DNA of 64,000 bases from Enterobacter sp. kpr-6 (GTDB lineage Bacteria; Pseudomonadota; Gammaproteobacteria; Enterobacterales; Enterobacteriaceae), in the NCBI RefSeq assembly GCF_900116015.1, contig NZ_FOYH01000002.1, positions 838,537 through 902,536 of the forward strand, written 5' to 3'. Shown piece by piece: positions 59,226 through 64,000 of this stretch; position 1 is the first letter of the stretch; each line of letters begins with the position of its first letter. Below the pieces are notes generated by a model. The model had not been told where the DNA came from. It saw only the letters and a list, made by a program, of their open reading frames with translations, and did no database searches. The position numbers and the translations under genes were made by a program.

Positions 59226-60593
59226 ATGAAGGCAAAAGCGATTTTACTCGCCTCTGTCCTGCTTGTGGGTTGCCAGGCGTCTAATCACGATGGCAATGTA
59301 CAACAGCATGCACAGAGCCTTTCTGCAGCTGGTCAAGGGGAAGCAGGAAAGTTTACGAGTCAAGCACGATGGATGGACGATGGAACATCTCTCGCGCAGG
59401 ATCAAGACTTGTGGGCTTTCATCGGTGACGAGCTAAAGATGGGAATTCCGGAAAACGACCGGATTCGCGAACAGAAACAGAAGTATTTGAGTAATAAGAG
59501 CTATCTCCACGATGTAACCTTACGGGCAGAGCCGTATATGTACTGGATAGCCGGGCAAGTTAAGAAACGTAACATGCCGATGGAACTGGTACTACTACCC
59601 ATAGTGGAGAGCGCTTTTAACCCCCATGCGACGTCTGGCGCTAATGCCGCAGGCATCTGGCAGATCATTCCGAGCACGGGGCGTAATTATGGTTTAAAGC
59701 AGACACGCAATTACGATGCGCGTCGTGATGTTGTGGCGTCGACTACGGCCGCGCTCGACATGATGCAACGCCTGAACCAAATGTTTGATGGCGACTGGTT
59801 GTTAACGGTTGCTGCCTATAACAGCGGTGAAGGGCGTGTACTGAAGGCAATGAAAGTGAATAAGTCACGCGGGAAGCCGACTGATTTTTGGTCACTTTCA
59901 CTGCCACAGGAAACCAAGATCTACGTGCCAAAAATGCTGGCCTTGAGTGACATTCTTAAGAACAGCAAAAAGTATGGCGTTCGTCTGCCTTCGACAGATG
60001 ATAGCCGTGCGCTGGCGCGCGTCAGATTGAGTAGTCCGGTTGAAATGAATCAACTGGCCGAAATGGCGGGAATTTCAGTGAGCAAGCTGAAGACCTTTAA
60101 CGCAGGCGTAAAAGGTTCAACGCTCGGTTCTGGCGGACCACAGTATGTAATGGTTCCGCAGAAACACGCAGATCAACTGCGTGAATCACTGGCTTCCGGC
60201 GAGATCGCTGCCGTACAGCCAACGTTGGTCGCGGATAATACTCCGATGATCGGCCGCAGCTATAAAGTACGTTCTGGCGATACGCTTTCAGGTATTGCGA
60301 CACGCCTTGGGGTGACCACAAAAGACATCCAGCAATGGAACAGTCTGCGGGGTGCAAAACTGAAAGTAGGTCAGACGCTGAACGTCGGTGCGGGTAACAG
60401 CGCGCAGACGCTGGCGAAAAACAGCGATAGCATTACCTATCGCGTTCGCAAAGGTGATTCGTTGTCCAGTATTGCCAAGCGTCACGGCGTGAACATCAAA
60501 GATGTGATGCGCTGGAATGACAGTACGGGCGATTTGCAACCCGGCGATCAGCTCACGTTGTTTGTGAAAAACAGCGCGACGCCAGACTCATAA
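59226..60593 (+). CDS. mltD: Membrane-bound lytic murein transglycosylase D
   Basis: 455 residues (E. coli 452). Lipoprotein signal with lipobox LLVGC (Cys16). SLT domain with catalytic Glu in PIVESAFNPHATSGANAAG and AAYNSGEGRV. Two LysM domains at the C-terminus: YKVRSGDTLSGIATRLGV and YRVRKGDSLSSIAKRHGV. Cleaves the glycan strand of peptidoglycan at the outer-membrane inner face. Confidence 0.97.
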   Translation: MKAKAILLASVLLVGCQASNHDGNVQQHAQSLSAAGQGEAGKFTSQARWMDDGTSLAQDQDLWAFIGDELKMGIPENDRIREQKQKYLSNKSYLHDVTLRAEPYMYWIAGQVKKRNMPMELVLLPIVESAFNPHATSGANAAGIWQIIPSTGRNYGLKQTRNYDARRDVVASTTAALDMMQRLNQMFDGDWLLTVAAYNSGEGRVLKAMKVNKSRGKPTDFWSLSLPQETKIYVPKMLALSDILKNSKKYGVRLPSTDDSRALARVRLSSPVEMNQLAEMAGISVSKLKTFNAGVKGSTLGSGGPQYVMVPQKHADQLRESLASGEIAAVQPTLVADNTPMIGRSYKVRSGDTLSGIATRLGVTTKDIQQWNSLRGAKLKVGQTLNVGAGNSAQTLAKNSDSITYRVRKGDSLSSIAKRHGVNIKDVMRWNDSTGDLQPGDQLTLFVKNSATPDS

Positions 60594-60601
60594 AACGCTG
60601 T

Positions 60602-60634
60602 AAAAAAGGCACCGATTTCTCCGGTGCCTTTTTC
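60602..60634 (+). terminator. Terminator after mltD, bidirectional with yafE
   Basis: AAAAAAGGCACCG / CGGTGCCTTTTT hairpin in the 43-base gap between convergent mltD and yafE; the A and T runs let it work on both strands. Confidence 0.85.
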
Positions 60635-60636
60635 AT

Positions 60637-61407
60637 TTACGCTGCTTTTTGCCCCTCGACCATAACGATATCGCTGGTAAAAGAGCCATCCGGTTGCAGT
60701 TCAAAATACTCTTTCACCTCACGGGACGCGCTATCCTGATACAGTCTGATGGCGTCACACAACGTCTGTGGCGTGCGCATACGTGCAACCCAGGATGCGA
60801 ACTCCAGCACCAGCCGATCGGTCGTCAGCGTGCGTGTGATGAACCCTGACTCCGTCATCATAGACAGCCACTCACCGGAAGAATAATTGCGTACGTGTGA
60901 GGTATCGCGCAGCGCTTCAACCGTTTGCAGCCAGATATCACGTACAGGGTGGCCCGGAGACATCACATCCATGATGATCACTACACCGCCAGGTTTTAAC
61001 ACCCGCTGTACCTCTCGCAGTGCTTTACCCACATCATGCCAGTGATGCGCAGAATAACGGCTGATAACGACGTCGAACGTTTCATCAGCAAAAGGCAGCG
61101 CCTCGGCGTAACCTTGTTGGGTATCAACGTTATTCAGCCCTTTATCTCTGGCAGCTCCCGCAACAACCTCCAGCATCTGCGCGGATAAATCATAGGCGGT
61201 TACGCGTGCAACTTCCCCCGCGATGGCAAAACTGGCGTGCCCTGCCCCACATCCCATATCCAGAACGTGCGCATGATCGAAACCCGCCAGACGTGCGCGA
61301 AGCTGTTGCAGGTCACGGCCAGACGCATGTACGGCGCTGTTTAAATAGGCATTTGCCTGGGAGCCAAACTGTTTTTCGACGTTGTCATGATGGGATTGCG
61401 TAGTCAT
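60637..61407 (-). CDS. yafE: YafE, SAM-dependent methyltransferase
   Basis: 256 residues. Class I methyltransferase: VLDMGCGAGHASFAIA (motif I), ALPFADETFDVVISRYSAHHW, and EVQRVLKPGGVVIIMDVMSP. Similar to UbiE/BioC-like enzymes, substrate unknown. In this organism it is full length; K-12 carries a shorter annotated version. Confidence 0.92.
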   Translation of the reverse strand: MTTQSHHDNVEKQFGSQANAYLNSAVHASGRDLQQLRARLAGFDHAHVLDMGCGAGHASFAIAGEVARVTAYDLSAQMLEVVAGAARDKGLNNVDTQQGYAEALPFADETFDVVISRYSAHHWHDVGKALREVQRVLKPGGVVIIMDVMSPGHPVRDIWLQTVEALRDTSHVRNYSSGEWLSMMTESGFITRTLTTDRLVLEFASWVARMRTPQTLCDAIRLYQDSASREVKEYFELQPDGSFTSDIVMVEGQKAA

Positions 61408-61482
61408 TGTGTTGTCCTTCGGTTTAGTGAAAAGAAAGGCAGCACCTCATCAGGCCTGCCCTACGGCAGACCTGACTCGCCT

Positions 61483-62397
<915 letters not shown>

Positions 62398-62433
62398 TTA
62401 AAATAACCTGTCTGAATTGCAATTGGGGCAATA

Positions 62434-63330
62434 ATGAAAGCGACATCAGAAGAGCTGGCTATCTTCGTAGCCGTAGTGGAGAGCGGCAGTTTCAGCCGGG
62501 CTGCAGAGCAACTTGGTCAGGCAAATTCCGCCGTAAGTCGGGCCGTTAAAAAACTGGAAATGAAGCTCGGTGTCAGCCTGCTCAACCGCACCACCCGCCA
62601 GCTTAGTCTGACAGAAGAAGGCGAGCGTTATTTTCGCCGCGTTCAGGTGATTTTGCAGGAAATGGCGGCGGCGGAAAATGAAATCATCGAAACGCGCCTC
62701 GCTCCGCGCGGATTACTGCGGATTGATGCCGCCACGCCTGTTATCCTGCATTATTTGATGCCGCTTATTCGGCCTTTCCGTGAACGTTACCCGGAAATGA
62801 CCCTGTCGCTGGTATCTTCTGAAACCTTTATCAATCTGATTGAGCGTAAAGTTGACGTCGCAATCCGCGTCGGTCAGTTGACCGATTCCAGCCTGCGTGC
62901 CCGCCCTCTATTTAGCAGCTACCGACGGATCATTGCTTCACCGGAGTATCTTTCACTTCACGGTACACCCACGACGGTGGAGGATCTGGCGCAGCACACC
63001 TGTCTGGGCTTTACAGAACCGGCCTCTCTGAATACCTGGCCATTAGCCTGTCGTGACGGGCAACTGTATGAGATTAATTCCGACATATCATCTAACAGCG
63101 GTGAAACGCTGAAACAGCTCTGCCTTAACGGTAACGGCATCGCCTGTTTATCTGACTATATGATCGATAATGAAATGGCGAGCGGTGAACTGGTTGAAGT
63201 GCTGGCCGATAAACGCCTGCCCGTAGAAATGCCTTTTAGTGCCGTGTATTACAGCGACCGGGCGGTCAGTACCCGCATCCGCGCTTTTATCGATTTTTTA
63301 AGTGAACATGTAAAAAAAGGCCAGAATTAA
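62434..63330 (+). CDS. yafC: YafC, LysR-type transcriptional regulator
   Basis: 298 residues. Winged helix-turn-helix at 1-62 ([41 protein letters not shown]). Substrate-binding domain of the CrgA/AaeR-like group, with [18 protein letters not shown] and [20 protein letters not shown]. Target unknown; the divergent yafD is a natural candidate. dkgB, which lies next in E. coli, is absent. Confidence 0.93.
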   Translation: MKATSEELAIFVAVVESGSFSRAAEQLGQANSAVSRAVKKLEMKLGVSLLNRTTRQLSLTEEGERYFRRVQVILQEMAAAENEIIETRLAPRGLLRIDAATPVILHYLMPLIRPFRERYPEMTLSLVSSETFINLIERKVDVAIRVGQLTDSSLRARPLFSSYRRIIASPEYLSLHGTPTTVEDLAQHTCLGFTEPASLNTWPLACRDGQLYEINSDISSNSGETLKQLCLNGNGIACLSDYMIDNEMASGELVEVLADKRLPVEMPFSAVYYSDRAVSTRIRAFIDFLSEHVKKGQN

Positions 63331-63500
63331 CAATATGATGCACTTAAGGCGGCGAAGATATTTTCCCGCCTTGAGCCAATTAATGGTATCCGGGTCTGGC
63401 AGTCACGATCACCGCTGTTTACCTACGTCATCGAGCGCTTCCATCATCGGACTGAGCAGGTAAAGGAACAGTTTCATAGTAGAAGGACGTCTTAAAACAC
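63331..63500. other. Intergenic gap between yafC and the rRNA operon
   Basis: No convincing gene in this short stretch. E. coli carries dkgB at this place; no remnant of it is recognisable here. Confidence 0.5.
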
Positions 63501-63532
63501 AAAAAAGCCGTACCTCGTGAGAGGTACGGCTT
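63501..63532 (-). terminator. Terminator of the rRNA operon
   Basis: AAGCCGTACCTC / GAGGTACGGCTT perfect 12-bp stem, GTGA loop, with six T residues following on the minus strand, just past the distal tRNA-Asp. Confidence 0.9.
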
Positions 63533-63542
63533 TCTTAATAAG

Positions 63543-63619
63543 TGGCGGAACGGACGGGACTCGAACCCGCGACCCCCTGCGTGACAGGCAGGTATTCTAA
63601 CCGACTGAACTACCGCTCC
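63543..63619 (-). tRNA. aspU: tRNA-Asp(GTC), distal tRNA of the rRNA operon
   Basis: 77 bases, identical to the copy at 56.2 kb, with anticodon GTC and encoded CCA. It follows 5S by 52 bases, as aspU follows rrfH in E. coli. Confidence 0.97.
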
Positions 63620-63671
63620 ACCGAATTTCTTTGTCACGACCGGATTAGTGCCTCCGGTTTACTGCAATTTG

Positions 63672-63791
63672 ATGCCTGGCAGTTCCCTACTCTCGCATGG
63701 GGAGACCCCACACTACCATCGGCGCTACGGCGTTTCACTTCTGAGTTCGGCATGGGGTCAGGTGGGACCGCCGCGCTAGTGCCGCCAGGCA
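63672..63791 (-). rRNA. rrfH: 5S ribosomal RNA
   Basis: 120 bases. The minus strand begins TGCCTGGCGGCACTAGCGCG and ends GGGAACTGCCAGGCAT, with the terminal helix formed by both ends. Near-identical to E. coli 5S. Symbol given by synteny with rrnH. Confidence 0.97.
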
Positions 63792-63885
63792 AATTCTGTT
63801 ATCAACACGTCCTGTGACCTGTTGATGGTATCTGTATCAGAGCTGAAAATTGTCTCAAATCACGCCAAAACAGCTTCGGCGTTGT

Positions 63886-64000
63886 AAGGTTAAGCCTCAC
63901 GGTTCATTAGTACCGGTTAGCTCAACGCATCGCTGCGCTTACACACCCGGCCTATCAACGTCGTCGTCTTCAACGTTCCTTCAGGACCCTTAAAGGGTCA
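63886..64000 (-). rRNA. rrlH: 23S ribosomal RNA, 3' end only (cut by window edge)
   Basis: The minus strand ends CCGTGAGGCTTAACCTT, the 3' terminus of enterobacterial 23S rRNA. The gene continues beyond 64000. A 94-base spacer separates it from 5S. Confidence 0.97.

Overview
The window is chromosomal DNA of an enterobacterium. Gene content and order fit the Enterobacter/Leclercia/Lelliottia/Citrobacter neighbourhood better than E. coli; I cannot name the species from sequence alone. The right third (about 40.9-64.0 kb) is a conserved backbone in E. coli-like order: thrW, proA, proB, phoE, crl, frsA, gpt, pepD, dinB, dpaA(yafK), yafJ, gmhA, fadE, yafV, a tRNA-Asp, dnaQ/rnhA, yafS, gloB, mltD, yafE, yafD, yafC, a second tRNA-Asp, and the 3' end of an rRNA operon (5S and partial 23S on the minus strand). 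Several E. coli neighbours (ivy, dkgB, yafP/prfH) are absent.

The left part is a chain of accessory metabolic and signalling blocks around hemB. They are: an edge-truncated autotransporter; a chemoreceptor with an amino-acid-binding dCache motif and a sigma-28 promoter; an OlsF-like double acyltransferase (ornithine lipid synthesis); a UhpABC-like three-component sugar-phosphate sensor followed by an AfuABC-like sugar-phosphate ABC importer; a short ethanolamine module (eat-eutB-eutC); a blue-light c-di-GMP phosphodiesterase of BlrP1 type next to a PAS-GGDEF cyclase; an NMT1/THI5-type ABC importer; a yafNO toxin-antitoxin pair; and a paoABCD-mocA molybdoenzyme operon. Both the ethanolamine operon and the ABC importer carry sigma-54 promoters with NtrC-like sites, which suggests nitrogen control. 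GC-rich palindromic repeats (core CCCTCTCCCT-GAGGGAGAGGG) sit downstream of five operons.

The most unusual stretch is 34.0-41.0 kb, between a truncated yahK remnant and the tRNA-Thr gene thrW. It holds a tightly linked three-gene cassette. The first gene encodes a SLOG-family nucleotide-binding protein. The second encodes a SLATT-like membrane protein. The third encodes a TIR-domain protein with one membrane helix and about ten alternating 31/32-residue repeats predicted to lie outside the inner membrane. A separate, very AT-rich OLD-family ATPase/TOPRIM nuclease gene lies beside thrW. I read this as a defence hotspot at thrW. The SLOG-SLATT-TIR-repeat cassette is the best candidate for an undescribed system.
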